Part shown: one piece after another, positions 22,372 to 31,959 of the stretch | How positions within the stretch are numbered: the stretch's first letter is position 1 | Layout of the letters: each line of letters starts with the position of its first letter | NCBI GenBank assembly: GCA_023410715.1 | Contig: JAEYPN010000005.1 | Coordinates: forward strand, 1-39,012 | DNA length: 39,012 nt | Origin: Bacillota bacterium | Lineage (GTDB): Bacteria; Bacillota_I; Bacilli_A; Izemoplasmatales; UBA1188 | Direction: 5' to 3' | Position numbers and translations under genes: made by a program | The notes under the pieces: generated by a model | What the model was told of the DNA's origin: nothing | What the model saw: only the letters and a program-made list of their open reading frames with translations | Database searches by the model: none

Positions 22372-23874
22372 ATGAAAAAAATTCTTAAAAAGATTTTGAT
22401 TTTTTTGTTTATGCTATGTTTTTTTGGATGTGAAAAGGTTACTAAAACCGAAAAGAACAATTTAGGGCAAGGGGTATATTTTTTAAATAATAATCTTAAG
22501 TCACCGACCATAAATTATGTTAAAGATGAAAAAGTTGAAATTTTAAAAGAATTATATAATCCACTAAATGGTATTATTGTAAATGATATGAAAGATGGAG
22601 TCATCGATAACTCTAATGTTTTAGTTACATTCGTTAATTTAGAAAACAACATGATTATTGAGAATATTGATTTATCTAAAAACGGTAAATATAGAATTGA
22701 ATATCAAGTGAAAGATAGCGATAATTATAAGGCTAAAACATCAAAAATTTTACAAGTAGGAAATGATGTAGAGGTTAAAGATGACTTAAATTATCTAGGA
22801 ATGGGAACATTTAAAACGGATTGTTTAAATAAAACATTTAATCCGCTTGAAGGTGTAAAAGTATATACTAAGGATTACTTAGATGTAACAGGTTCAATAA
22901 CTTACGATATTTTTAATTTGTATACCCAAGAAGTAATAACTTCAATTGACTTAAGTAAAAATGGAAAATATGTCGTTACTTATAAATTACAAATTGATAA
23001 TAAGAAATATTCTATTCAAAGACAAATTATTGTTGGCAATATAGTAGATCAAGTATTATCATTTGAAGGGTTATATGGGGTTGGTTATGTATATGATTAT
23101 AACGCCATTAATGACTATAAATTAGTTTTTAGTGATGAATTTGATGGTGCTAAAATAGATGAAAGCAAGTTTACCTTTGATATTGGTAACGGTCAAGAAG
23201 GTTGGGGTAACTGGGAACTTGAATACTACACATCTAGAAATGAAAATGTTAAGCTAGAAAATGGTAATTTAGTTATCTCGGCTTTAAAGGAATCATATTC
23301 AGGTTTTAATTATACTAGTGCTAAAGTGAAAACAGAAGGCAAGTTTTCTTTTAAATATGGGATTGTAGAAATTAAAGCTAAATTACCAGAAGGTGTTGGA
23401 ATATGGCCAGCTTTATGGATGATGCCTAATGGTAAAGGTTTTGGCACTTGGCCAGCATGTGGAGAAATTGATATTATGGAGCATGTTGGATATAACCAAG
23501 ACCGCGTTTTAGGTACCATACATTCTGGTGCATTTAATGGAAGTAATGGCCTTCAAAAGGGTGGGTCAATTTACGTTAAAAATGCATCAAAAGATTATCA
23601 TGTTTATAAGCTTGAATGGTTACCAGACGCGCTAAAATTTTATGTTGATGATGTTTTATACTTTACCTATGCTGCATCTGACTATTCTTCCTCACCAGGA
23701 AAAGATATTTGGCCTTTTGATCAAGAATTTTATTTAATATTTAATATTGCGGTTGGCGGAATGTTTGGTGGACTTCATGGCGTTGATGATAAGGTGTTTC
23801 CACAAAGAATGTATATTGATTATGTAAGAGTATATCAATCAGATATAGTAAAATCCTTACATAAATTACCCTAA
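22372..23874 (+). CDS. GH16 endo-beta-1,3-glucanase (laminarinase-like) lipoprotein
   Basis: About 500 residues. The N-terminus is a lipoprotein signal with Cys20 in LCFFGC, so it is anchored outside the membrane. Two small Ig-like/DUF5011-like modules follow (about residues 35-120 and 130-220). The GH16 domain spans about 240-495 and carries the catalytic motif E365-I-D-I-M-E370 (nucleophile and acid/base Glu), preceded by the substrate cleft sequences GNWELEYYT and GIWPALWMMP. These features fit enzymes that cut beta-1,3- or mixed-linkage glucans such as laminarin. The start is set at ATG 22372 because it gives the signal peptide directly; an upstream ATG at 22324 lies inside the previous gene. 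Confidence 0.9.
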   Translation: MKKILKKILIFLFMLCFFGCEKVTKTEKNNLGQGVYFLNNNLKSPTINYVKDEKVEILKELYNPLNGIIVNDMKDGVIDNSNVLVTFVNLENNMIIENIDLSKNGKYRIEYQVKDSDNYKAKTSKILQVGNDVEVKDDLNYLGMGTFKTDCLNKTFNPLEGVKVYTKDYLDVTGSITYDIFNLYTQEVITSIDLSKNGKYVVTYKLQIDNKKYSIQRQIIVGNIVDQVLSFEGLYGVGYVYDYNAINDYKLVFSDEFDGAKIDESKFTFDIGNGQEGWGNWELEYYTSRNENVKLENGNLVISALKESYSGFNYTSAKVKTEGKFSFKYGIVEIKAKLPEGVGIWPALWMMPNGKGFGTWPACGEIDIMEHVGYNQDRVLGTIHSGAFNGSNGLQKGGSIYVKNASKDYHVYKLEWLPDALKFYVDDVLYFTYAASDYSSSPGKDIWPFDQEFYLIFNIAVGGMFGGLHGVDDKVFPQRMYIDYVRVYQSDIVKSLHKLP

Positions 23875-23888
23875 GTGAGGAAAAAATT

Positions 23889-26570
23889 ATGAAAAAAATT
23901 ATATATTTTCTTCTTGTCTTATCTTTATTTTTATCAGGGTGTAGAAGCAAAACCAAAGAGGGTAAAAATACTAGTCAACCTAAAGTTACAACGACTTCTA
24001 TTAAAAATACTTCATCTAATAAAGAAAGTTCGAAAAAAACGAACACGGCAATTAATAATGATAAAGCCTTAGAGTTTATTGGCTTAAGAAATGAAATTGT
24101 GGAATATGGTAGTTCATTAGATCTTTTAAATAATGTTAGAATTATTGATCAAGATGGAAATTTTTATTCCTTAGAAATTACTTTAACATCAGATGTTTTA
24201 CTAAACAATCATAAGATTCCTTCTGATTATGTTGGTAAACTAGTTATAAGTTATTCTGCGACTTACAATAATAAAGAAATATTAGGGAAAAGAACGATTA
24301 CTGTATTACCTGAAAATGGTAATGTATCAGGTGAAAATTTAATTGCTAATGGTGAATTTAATGAAAACTATGATAATTGGACTTTATCAAATCATGAAGG
24401 GGCTAATTCATCATTAAGTATAGTCAATTCTAAATTAATGGTTAAATGCGTCTCTTTAAATCAAAGTAATGCTTCATCACCAAGAATTAATTCTAAAACC
24501 TTTACTTTAGAAAAAGGTAAAACCTATAAGTTTAGTTTTATGGCTTATGCCGATAAGGATAAAACCATTCAAATGCAGATTGGCAAGTTATATGATAGTG
24601 ATCCATGGTTTATAAATGTTATCGGTGAAACTTTTAAAGCGTCTTTAACCAAAGATTTAAAAGAATATAGTTTTATCTTTGAATATAAAGGAGAAACATC
24701 AAATGATCTTACTCTTTTATTTGAAATGGGCAAAGTAGATGGAAGTGAAACAATTACTAACATTTATTATGATAATATTAGTATCTGTGAATACTTTTCG
24801 GTCGTAAATGACAAAATAGTGCCAATTATTTATGGCATAGATGATAAAATTCTTTATACAAATAGTAAAGTAATTTTTGATCCGTTAAAAAATGTTAAAG
24901 CTTACGATGAAATAGATGGGGATATTACCAATCGTTTAACATATGAGATATATAAAAATGGGACTTTAGTTGACAAGATAGATTATAAAAATGCTAGTGA
25001 TTATGAAATATTATATAAAGTCAGTGATTATTCTTTTAATTTTACACAAAAAATCAGAAGAATAACAATAGAAGAGTTAACTTACTCAGATGAAAACCTG
25101 ATTAAGAATGGTGATTTTTCTTCATCTTTTGATTACTTTTCTTTAGCCATTCATGAAGGGGCTGAAGCGAAGATGAGTGTTTCTAATGGAATGCTAAAAA
25201 TAGCAATGGAAAAGGTTAATTGGCAGAATAATTCTTCATCACCTCGAATTGCAAACTTTGAACCATTTACGTTAGTTGAAGGAGAGTATTATAAAGTAAG
25301 TTTTAAAGCTTATAGTGATTTGGATAAAACAATTTTAGTACAAATCGGGACTCTTTATGATTATGATCCATACTGGATTGATTTAAAGAAGGAAAGTGTA
25401 GAAGTCTTTATATTAAATCAAGAGATGAAAGAGTATGAATTTATCTTTAAAATGAACGAAGAAACATCCTCTTTAGGATATATTACTTTTGAACTAGGAA
25501 CAGTTATGGGCGATGCCACAATAACAAATGTCTATTTTGATGATATTAAGGTTGAACTACTTAAAAATAGCGTTACTGATTATTTGAAACCAGTATTCAC
25601 AGGTTTATCTGATTTATACTTTTATAGTAATGAAATAAGCTCTTATGATTTATTAACTGGTATTAAAGCTATTGATGATCTTGATGGCGATATAACTAAA
25701 AATATTAGATATGAAATTTATTTAAATAACGAAATAGTAACATCTTTAGATTATACTAAAGAAAATGTTTATGATGTTTATTATTATGTGTCTGATAAAG
25801 CAGGTAATGAAGAGATAAGACGAATTAAAGTTAATATTTTGCCAAATAAGACAAATATAAAAAATATTTTTAACAACTCTAACTGGAATAAAAATGTTGG
25901 TGAGGAAGCATCAGATTTTGAAATAATTAAATCAGCTAATGAAGTTAATTTTATTCTTGGTGAAAAAGGGGGAAGCGCTACTTGGGATGTTAGAGCTCAC
26001 TCTACAAATTTTGGTTTAACAAGCGGGACTGAATATATTCTAATAATGGATATTGAATCTGACTTAAGCCGGGATATTTTACTTCAAATTGGAAGATACG
26101 CTGACACTAGTAATTTTGCGGTACAATTAACCGAGGTAGTAAATATTAAAGCTGGTAAAGCAAGATATGTCTTTAAATTTAAAGCTAATGCCAATTATCA
26201 AGACTTTGCTTTAGGATTTGAAATGGGATTAGTTAATAATTCTTATGTTTCATGTAATATAAAGGTAACTAATATAATGCTTTATAGTGATAAAACATAT
26301 TTAGAGACACCAGTAGGAATTGTCCTTAATAAAGTAGCTAATGGAACTATTTTAGCTTTTGCGGCAATTTATCCAAGCGGGGCACAGTTTAGATTATATG
26401 TATACAACAATGATACACTTTTAAAGACATATACTATTTACAATGGTCAAAATTTAAATGAATTAGATCTTTTAAAAGGTTCTTATACCTTAAAGATACA
26501 AGCTTTTTCAAATGATTCTAAAGTAATTGAATCTGGTTTATCTATAGGTATTACATATATAAAAGAATAA
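23889..26570 (+). CDS. Multi-CBM surface lipoprotein
   Basis: An 893-residue lipoprotein with Cys18 in the lipobox FLSGC, followed by a Ser/Thr/Lys-rich linker. Three modules resembling CBM4/9 (about residues 148-303, 401-557 and 659-800) are recognisable by the GENLIANGEFNENYDNW and DENLIKNGDFSSSF openings and the TNIYYDNISI or TNVYFDDIKV endings. They alternate with two DUF5011-like Ig modules containing DGDITNRLTYEIY and DGDITKNIRYEIY (about 310-395 and 565-655). The third CBM has a degenerate opening. A final beta domain closes the protein. No catalytic domain is seen, so it most likely captures beta-glucan for the GH16 enzyme encoded 14 nt upstream. Confidence 0.82.
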   Translation: MKKIIYFLLVLSLFLSGCRSKTKEGKNTSQPKVTTTSIKNTSSNKESSKKTNTAINNDKALEFIGLRNEIVEYGSSLDLLNNVRIIDQDGNFYSLEITLTSDVLLNNHKIPSDYVGKLVISYSATYNNKEILGKRTITVLPENGNVSGENLIANGEFNENYDNWTLSNHEGANSSLSIVNSKLMVKCVSLNQSNASSPRINSKTFTLEKGKTYKFSFMAYADKDKTIQMQIGKLYDSDPWFINVIGETFKASLTKDLKEYSFIFEYKGETSNDLTLLFEMGKVDGSETITNIYYDNISICEYFSVVNDKIVPIIYGIDDKILYTNSKVIFDPLKNVKAYDEIDGDITNRLTYEIYKNGTLVDKIDYKNASDYEILYKVSDYSFNFTQKIRRITIEELTYSDENLIKNGDFSSSFDYFSLAIHEGAEAKMSVSNGMLKIAMEKVNWQNNSSSPRIANFEPFTLVEGEYYKVSFKAYSDLDKTILVQIGTLYDYDPYWIDLKKESVEVFILNQEMKEYEFIFKMNEETSSLGYITFELGTVMGDATITNVYFDDIKVELLKNSVTDYLKPVFTGLSDLYFYSNEISSYDLLTGIKAIDDLDGDITKNIRYEIYLNNEIVTSLDYTKENVYDVYYYVSDKAGNEEIRRIKVNILPNKTNIKNIFNNSNWNKNVGEEASDFEIIKSANEVNFILGEKGGSATWDVRAHSTNFGLTSGTEYILIMDIESDLSRDILLQIGRYADTSNFAVQLTEVVNIKAGKARYVFKFKANANYQDFALGFEMGLVNNSYVSCNIKVTNIMLYSDKTYLETPVGIVLNKVANGTILAFAAIYPSGAQFRLYVYNNDTLLKTYTIYNGQNLNELDLLKGSYTLKIQAFSNDSKVIESGLSIGITYIKE

Positions 26571-26583
26571 TGGGGAGGAAGAA

Positions 26584-28056
26584 ATGAATTTTGGTGAAAA
26601 ATTACAAGAATTATTAGAAAAAAGGGGATTAAGTAAGAGTCAACTTGCTACAGTTTTAAATGTAAGCGAGGAAAAGGTTGATAATTGGTTAAGTGGTATA
26701 GAACTTCCATCAGCTGAAGAAGCTGTTAGATTATCAAATTTATTAAATGTATCGCTTGATGAGTTATTAAAAACAAATTATAAAAAAGAAGAAGTGGTTA
26801 CATTAAAAGAGCCATTATTTACCTATGATACAGTTGTCGATGATAATTCTGTATCGAGAGCTGATTATTTAAAAATTACAAAGTATGATACGCTTTTTAG
26901 AAGTGTTGCGGCTCTTATTGCTATTGGTGTATTTTTAATTTACTATATTATTACAGGTGCAACTTTACTTTGGATTATTGCATCTATGGTATTAATAGTC
27001 TATTTTTCCCGTAATTTTAGACCTAAACTTGAAAAGCTTAAAGTTTTAAAAAAACGGATAAATGGAAGCGTAGCTAAATATTCATACTTCTTTTATGATG
27101 ATCAGTTTAAAGTATTAATCGATCAAAAAGGTATTATTAATTCATACGAATGTTACTACACGGATCTTTTAAAAGTAATTGAAACAGACAATATTTACTC
27201 GGTTATGAAAAATACAGTTTCATTTACAATTGAGAAAAATAAGATTAGTGAAAGTAATAAAAAGTGGTTAGAAGATAAGCTCCACTCTGTAACTAAAGAA
27301 TACATTGTTAAAGCAAAAAATAAAAAGAAAAAATTATCAAAAGATGAGTATGTTGGTTTTGGTTATTTAACTATTACATTTATTGTTTTATCACTACCAG
27401 TTGTTTTTGGAATGATAAAAAATTTTTTACATATAAAACTTTTATTTATTTTAGGTTTGTTTCTAATTATTGCGATTGTCTTCTTATTTGTTTGTAAAAG
27501 AAGAGGGGGAAAAATCAAATTTTCTGTTTTATCAATTATCTGTGGAATATTTTATATAATTACTTGTTTTTCAATCTCAACTCTTTCTTTTGCAGTACAA
27601 GATCTGGTAATTACTGATAAAGAATATTATACAAATATTGAAGATCAAATAAAGATAGATTTACCTGATGCGAAAGAAATCATGATTTTTGATCTTGAAT
27701 CATTTATGGATGAACAAATAATTAGTGAATACGGAATTAAGAAGTTTGGAATGGTTCAAATAGTTGAAAATAAAAACTTTGAAGATATGTTACGTAATTC
27801 TAGTGATATCAGGTGGACTAATAATCCTAAAAGTAAACAAGTTTTTAGTCAGTTACCAATTACGATTGATGAAAGTTTTATTAATAATAATAATTACTAT
27901 AGTGTATATTTTATTGAAACAGATAAATTTAATAAAATGCCAATCATAGCTGGAGATTACAATGCAATTTTTATGCTTTATAACTTAGAAAGCAATTCTT
28001 TTGTGATTATGGAATTTGCTATTAAAGTTATATCAAGCTTGGGAACAGGTGTTTAA
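26584..28056 (+). CDS. Transmembrane XRE regulator with YcxB-like domain
   Basis: A 490-residue protein: an N-terminal XRE helix-turn-helix (about residues 3-60; LSKSQLATVLNVSEEKVDNW), two membrane helices (about 103-145), a cytoplasmic segment of about 100 residues resembling the YcxB-like C-terminal domain (YSYFFYDDQFKVLIDQKGII), three more helices (about 257-340) and a C-terminal domain of about 145 residues that would lie outside the cell. With five helices and a cytoplasmic N-terminus, the C-terminus is predicted to be extracellular. It would be a one-component sensor and probably regulates the glucan operon of which it is the last gene. The outside domain is unrecognised. Confidence 0.72.
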   Translation: MNFGEKLQELLEKRGLSKSQLATVLNVSEEKVDNWLSGIELPSAEEAVRLSNLLNVSLDELLKTNYKKEEVVTLKEPLFTYDTVVDDNSVSRADYLKITKYDTLFRSVAALIAIGVFLIYYIITGATLLWIIASMVLIVYFSRNFRPKLEKLKVLKKRINGSVAKYSYFFYDDQFKVLIDQKGIINSYECYYTDLLKVIETDNIYSVMKNTVSFTIEKNKISESNKKWLEDKLHSVTKEYIVKAKNKKKKLSKDEYVGFGYLTITFIVLSLPVVFGMIKNFLHIKLLFILGLFLIIAIVFLFVCKRRGGKIKFSVLSIICGIFYIITCFSISTLSFAVQDLVITDKEYYTNIEDQIKIDLPDAKEIMIFDLESFMDEQIISEYGIKKFGMVQIVENKNFEDMLRNSSDIRWTNNPKSKQVFSQLPITIDESFINNNNYYSVYFIETDKFNKMPIIAGDYNAIFMLYNLESNSFVIMEFAIKVISSLGTGV

Positions 28057-28078
28057 TTAGGAGGAACTTTTTGTTGCT

Positions 28079-28121
28079 AAAAAATGGCTTTTATAGTAAA
28101 AAAATTAAATAGCCATTTTTT
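28079..28121 (+). terminator. Terminator of the beta-glucan operon
   Basis: AAAAAATGGCT (28079-28089) pairs perfectly with AGCCATTTTTT (28111-28121) across a 21-nt loop, and the right arm is itself the T tract. A strong orphan ribosome site (TTAGGAGGAAC, 28057-28067) precedes it. Confidence 0.75.
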
Positions 28122-28161
28122 TCTTGTCTTTGTGAATTAAAGTAATTTTATCATCATTTTG

Positions 28162-28190
28162 TTGACACTTTAAATTAAACATGCTACAAT
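28162..28190 (+). promoter_or_regulatory. Promoter of the oligosaccharide import operon
   Basis: TTGACA (28162-28167), 17-bp spacer, TACAAT (28185-28190). It is the only clear promoter found before the terminator at 37747. Confidence 0.8.
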
Positions 28191-28210
28191 ATTTGTATAG
28201 AAACAAACAA

Positions 28211-28228
28211 TGTCCGTAATTACGGACA
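28211..28228. promoter_or_regulatory. 18-bp perfect palindrome, candidate operator of the import operon
   Basis: TGTCCGTAATTACGGACA is perfectly self-complementary. It begins 20 bp after the -10 box, overlapping the likely early transcribed region, as expected of a repressor site. The half-site TGTCCG resembles GntR-type sugar operators only in general form. The regulator is not identified; no GntR or LacI gene is in the window. Confidence 0.65.
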
Positions 28229-28326
28229 AAAGTTATTTGACTTTTTACTACAACTATATAAAAAATATAAATATTTTTATTACGCATTGAAAGGGCTTGC
28301 AAAAGCAGCTTAAAAAGAGGTTTATT

Positions 28327-29412
28327 ATGCCAGATCTTCATTTGAAAAATATTAACAAGATTTACCCAAACGGTTTTCAGGCTGTATATGACTTTAATCT
28401 TGATGTAAAAGAGGGCGAATTTATCGTTCTTATTGGTCCATCAGGTTGTGGAAAGTCGACAACACTTAGAATGATTGCTGGATTAGAAGACATCACTAAA
28501 GGTGATTTTTATATTGGTGAAAAAAGGTCTAATCAGTTATCATCAAAAGATCGTGGTGTAGCAATGGTGTTTCAGTCATATGCTTTATATCCTCATTTAT
28601 CTGTTTATGATAACATTGCTTTTGGTTTAGTGTTACAAGGACTTGATGAAGAGGTCATTGAAGAAAGAGTTTTAAAGGTCACTAAAATGCTTGGGCTTGA
28701 AAAATATCTTGATCGTAAACCTAGAGAATTATCCGGTGGTCAAAGACAAAGAGTCGCAGTTGGTAGAGCAATTATTAGAAAAGTTGATATTTTCTTAATG
28801 GATGAACCTTTATCAAATCTTGATGCTAAACAAAGAGTTACGATGAGAGAAGAAATAATCAATATTCATAGAAGCGTTGGGGCGACGACAATATATGTTA
28901 CACATGACCAAACAGAAGCGATGACGATGGCTGACAGAATCATTGTTATGAAAGAGGGCTATATCCAACAAATAGGCACACCTGAGGAATTATATTTTGA
29001 TCCAGTAAATATGTTTGTGGCATGCTTTATTGGCGAGCCACCAATGAATTTTATTAAATCAAGTATTGTAAATAATAAAGTCAAATTAGAAAATACAGAT
29101 ATTGAACTTGATATCGTTAATTTAAAGAAAAATTTAAAAGATTTTGATTCAATATATTTAGGATTTAGACCAGAAAGTACAATACTTTGCTCAATTGATG
29201 ATAAAAAAGATGGAATTAAATTAGAAGCTGTTGTAGGACTAACCGAATTATTAGGTGATACAGCAAATGTTTACGCTAAAATTAATGAACACAATATTAT
29301 TCTTAAGGTAGATCCACATTTTATTCCAAAGATAAACGAGAAATGTAAGTTTACAGTGCCATTTGAGTCGTTATATTTCTTTGATGAAAAGACAGAAAAA
29401 GTGATTGAATAA
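28327..29412 (+). CDS. MsmX-like multi-substrate ABC import ATPase (copy 1)
   Basis: About 361 residues. Walker A is GPSGCGKST at residue 37, the signature LSGGQRQRVAVGRA, Walker B VDIFLMDEPLSNLD, and the H-loop is YVTHDQTEA. The C-terminal TOBE/OB domain is present (about residues 240-360), as in MalK/UgpC/MsmX carbohydrate ATPases. It would energise the LplB/YtcP-type permeases encoded downstream. The start is set at ATG 28327 after AAGAGGTTTATT; upstream in-frame starts lack support. It overlaps the next gene by one base (TAATG). A second, closely similar ATPase lies at 35356 in the same operon. Confidence 0.92.
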   Translation: MPDLHLKNINKIYPNGFQAVYDFNLDVKEGEFIVLIGPSGCGKSTTLRMIAGLEDITKGDFYIGEKRSNQLSSKDRGVAMVFQSYALYPHLSVYDNIAFGLVLQGLDEEVIEERVLKVTKMLGLEKYLDRKPRELSGGQRQRVAVGRAIIRKVDIFLMDEPLSNLDAKQRVTMREEIINIHRSVGATTIYVTHDQTEAMTMADRIIVMKEGYIQQIGTPEELYFDPVNMFVACFIGEPPMNFIKSSIVNNKVKLENTDIELDIVNLKKNLKDFDSIYLGFRPESTILCSIDDKKDGIKLEAVVGLTELLGDTANVYAKINEHNIILKVDPHFIPKINEKCKFTVPFESLYFFDEKTEKVIE

Positions 29413-29996
29413 TGAATGAAAAGAAATTATCATTTAAAGCATACCGCGCAATTGACATTCTAATATTTACCATATTAACATTGTTATTTGAGACAGTTGC
29501 TTTATGGGCTACAAGAGAATTTAATGGGATATTTTATATCTCTATATTTTATGGGATGTCATTAATTGTAATGAAAAGATGGAATATCCATGCTACTATA
29601 ACGATAGTTGCAAGTGGTTTCTTATATGCACTTATCTTAAGTGGTTTGCCATCTAAAGAAAATATTAATAATTATTTAGTATATATAATTGGTGATTTAT
29701 TTATCCTTATAGATATGGTTTGGTTTATAAAAGGGAAAGAAAAACTTAATAAATCCGGGTTTTTAATCGGATATATAATATCAGGATTTTTACTAGTAGA
29801 ATTTGGAAGATCATTTATGTTTATGCTATTTGGAAATAACTTTATTTCTATATTTCTAGGCATGATTGGGCCAGATTCAATGAGTCTTCTTATTACATTT
29901 TTGATAATTCTTATAGCTAAAAAGCAAAACGGGTTATTTGAAGATCAAAAAAAGTATTTGATAAGACTTAATAAGGAAGAATTAGAGGTGAAGTGA
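29412..29996 (+). CDS. Unidentified 5-6 helix membrane protein in the import operon
   Basis: A 194-residue membrane protein with helices near residues 10-33, 40-57, 62-80, 86-107, 115-138 and 147-170, and a basic C-terminus. Size and layout resemble an ECF-type S-component, but no substrate motif is visible and I do not assert the family. It starts on the stop of the ATPase and its TGA overlaps the permease ATG, so translation is tightly coupled to an importer. It may be an auxiliary or regulatory subunit. Confidence 0.55.
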   Translation: MNEKKLSFKAYRAIDILIFTILTLLFETVALWATREFNGIFYISIFYGMSLIVMKRWNIHATITIVASGFLYALILSGLPSKENINNYLVYIIGDLFILIDMVWFIKGKEKLNKSGFLIGYIISGFLLVEFGRSFMFMLFGNNFISIFLGMIGPDSMSLLITFLIILIAKKQNGLFEDQKKYLIRLNKEELEVK

Positions 29997-31045
29997 TGAA
30001 CGCAAAAAACAACCCATATATTTATTTTGATGAAGATCAAAAGAAATATGTTATGGATCACGAGCAAAAGACTCGCGATATGGTCGAAAAGGACTATTGG
30101 AAAATAGTTTTAAGAACAATTATTAAAGATTGGCGTTTATATGTCATGCTTGCTCCAATGCTTTTCATCTTTATCTGCTGGAGATATTTACCAATGTACG
30201 AGCTTTTAGGCAGTTTTAAAACTAATTTAACAGGAGCATTACGTACATCAGATCAACATTTTGTTGGTTTTAATAATTTTAAAACAATTATGTTTGGAAC
30301 ATACAAAATGGCTTTTTGGCAAGCATTTAGAAATACTTTCTTTTTAAGCTTTTATGGATTACTATTTGGTTTTCCAATGCCAATCATTTTAGCTTTATTC
30401 TTCAATGAAATTAAATCTAATTCCTATAGAAGTATTTTGCAAGTATTAACATATTTGCCAAAGTTTATTTCAACCGTTATTATTACAACGCTTGTATGGT
30501 TCTTATTATCAGGTCAAGGAATAGGCATTGGTTCTGATAGTGGCATTGTTGCAACACTATTATGTAAATTAGGCCTGATTTCTAAAGAAACGGCGTCGAT
30601 GGGTATGATGTATGATCCTCAGTATTTTAGAAGCGTCTATATTGTAAGTGGAATCTGGGAAGGTGCTGGATATGGTTCAATAGTTTACTTTGCGGCCGTC
30701 ATTGCGATTAATCCAACAAGTTATGAAGCAGCTCAGATTGATGGTGCAGGTAAAATGGCCCAGATGCGTTATGTCGTGTTACCAGCGATGTTATCGACGA
30801 TTGTCATCATGCTAATTGTAAGAATTGGTTCCTTGCTTTCGATAGGATATGAACAGGTTTTATTACTTCGTGATGTTAAAACAAATGTTACAGCGCAAGT
30901 AGTTTCAACCTTTGCAATTGATATAAAAGAAACAAGCGAAAACTATGCAACAGTCCCAGAAATGATTAACAATCTTACTAGTATGTTACTAGTAATCGGG
31001 GCTAATATTATCAGTAGAAAAGCAACTGATACTTCACTTTATTAG
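29996..31045 (+). CDS. LplB-type ABC sugar permease (subunit 1)
   Basis: About 349 residues with a charged cytoplasmic N-terminus (about residues 1-40) and six membrane helices. The EAA loop that docks the ATPase is EAAQIDGAGKMAQMRYVVLP. The family imports complex oligosaccharides (YtcP/LplB, polysaccharide ABC permeases) with a lipoprotein binder. ATG 29996 is chosen (GAGGTGAA upstream, overlap with TGA); GTG 29993 is one codon earlier. Following the usual pattern it pairs with the next permease. Confidence 0.92.
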   Translation: MNAKNNPYIYFDEDQKKYVMDHEQKTRDMVEKDYWKIVLRTIIKDWRLYVMLAPMLFIFICWRYLPMYELLGSFKTNLTGALRTSDQHFVGFNNFKTIMFGTYKMAFWQAFRNTFFLSFYGLLFGFPMPIILALFFNEIKSNSYRSILQVLTYLPKFISTVIITTLVWFLLSGQGIGIGSDSGIVATLLCKLGLISKETASMGMMYDPQYFRSVYIVSGIWEGAGYGSIVYFAAVIAINPTSYEAAQIDGAGKMAQMRYVVLPAMLSTIVIMLIVRIGSLLSIGYEQVLLLRDVKTNVTAQVVSTFAIDIKETSENYATVPEMINNLTSMLLVIGANIISRKATDTSLY

Positions 31046-31056
31046 GAGGAAAACTA

Positions 31057-31950
31057 ATGAAACGAAAATTAGAAACCTCAGAATTAATTTTTAAAATACT
31101 TTCTTATACGTTTTTAACAATATTTGCTTTATGTTGCTTATATCCATTTATTTATACAATATCAGCATCAATTAGTGGTAAGTTTTATGTTGAAGCAAAT
31201 AAAATTATTCTACTACCAAAAGGTGTTCAATTTGATGCTTTTGAAGCGATATTTAAAGAGAATTCTTTTTGGACTAGTTACGCTAATACTTTGTTTTTAA
31301 CATTTTATGGTACGATATTTTCTTTAGTAATTGCTATTTTAGGTGGATATGCTTTAAGCAAGAAAAGATTATTATTTAGAAGAGGCTTTAACTTCTTCTT
31401 AGTGTTTACTATGTGGTTTTCTGCTGGTGTTATTCCACAATTTCTAAATTATCGGCAAACTCAAAAGATTTTTGATTCAATTGGGATTTTTGATGATAAA
31501 TGGATGATTGTTATAGCAATGGGAATGGCAGCGATGAATATAATCTTGCTTCGTAATGCTTTTGAAGGTGTTCCATCAGAAATTGAAGAAGCAGCTTTAG
31601 TAGATGGGGCAACAGAGTTTCAGGTTTTAACAAAAGTCTATGTACCTATGTCAAAATCAACAATTGCGACTGTCGGACTATTCTTTGGTATATCGAGATG
31701 GAATGGATATTACTGGGCTAAAACAATGACTAGAAATCACAATGAATGGCCTTTACAGGTCTACATCCGTGACTTTCTAGAAACGCGAATTTGGAATACT
31801 GATGATGATACAATAACCAATTTAGCTTATTCTGACAAGTCTTTAGTTTATGTCATGGTTATTTGTGCAATCATTCCAATATTAATTATTTATCCATATT
31901 TACAGAAATACTTTGCTAAAGGTGTAAATATGGGGGGAGTTAAAGAATAA
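31057..31950 (+). CDS. YtcP-type ABC sugar permease (subunit 2)
   Basis: A 297-residue permease with six helices. The EAA loop is EEAALVDGATEFQVLTKVYV followed by PMSKS. It is shorter at the N-terminus than its partner, as usual for YtcP-like subunits. It ends in the GVK-rich tail KYFAKGVNMGGVKE, which is typical of this family. The ribosome site TAGGAGGAAAACTAATG is strong. It forms a heterodimeric channel with the upstream permease, taking substrate from the lipoprotein at 32004. Confidence 0.92.
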   Translation: MKRKLETSELIFKILSYTFLTIFALCCLYPFIYTISASISGKFYVEANKIILLPKGVQFDAFEAIFKENSFWTSYANTLFLTFYGTIFSLVIAILGGYALSKKRLLFRRGFNFFLVFTMWFSAGVIPQFLNYRQTQKIFDSIGIFDDKWMIVIAMGMAAMNIILLRNAFEGVPSEIEEAALVDGATEFQVLTKVYVPMSKSTIATVGLFFGISRWNGYYWAKTMTRNHNEWPLQVYIRDFLETRIWNTDDDTITNLAYSDKSLVYVMVICAIIPILIIYPYLQKYFAKGVNMGGVKE

Positions 31951-31959
31951 AGGTATTTT

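Noticed and set aside
28105..28341. Minus-strand open frame over the import promoter
   Set aside because: It spans the terminator, promoter and palindrome and looks like chance A+T-rich sequence.
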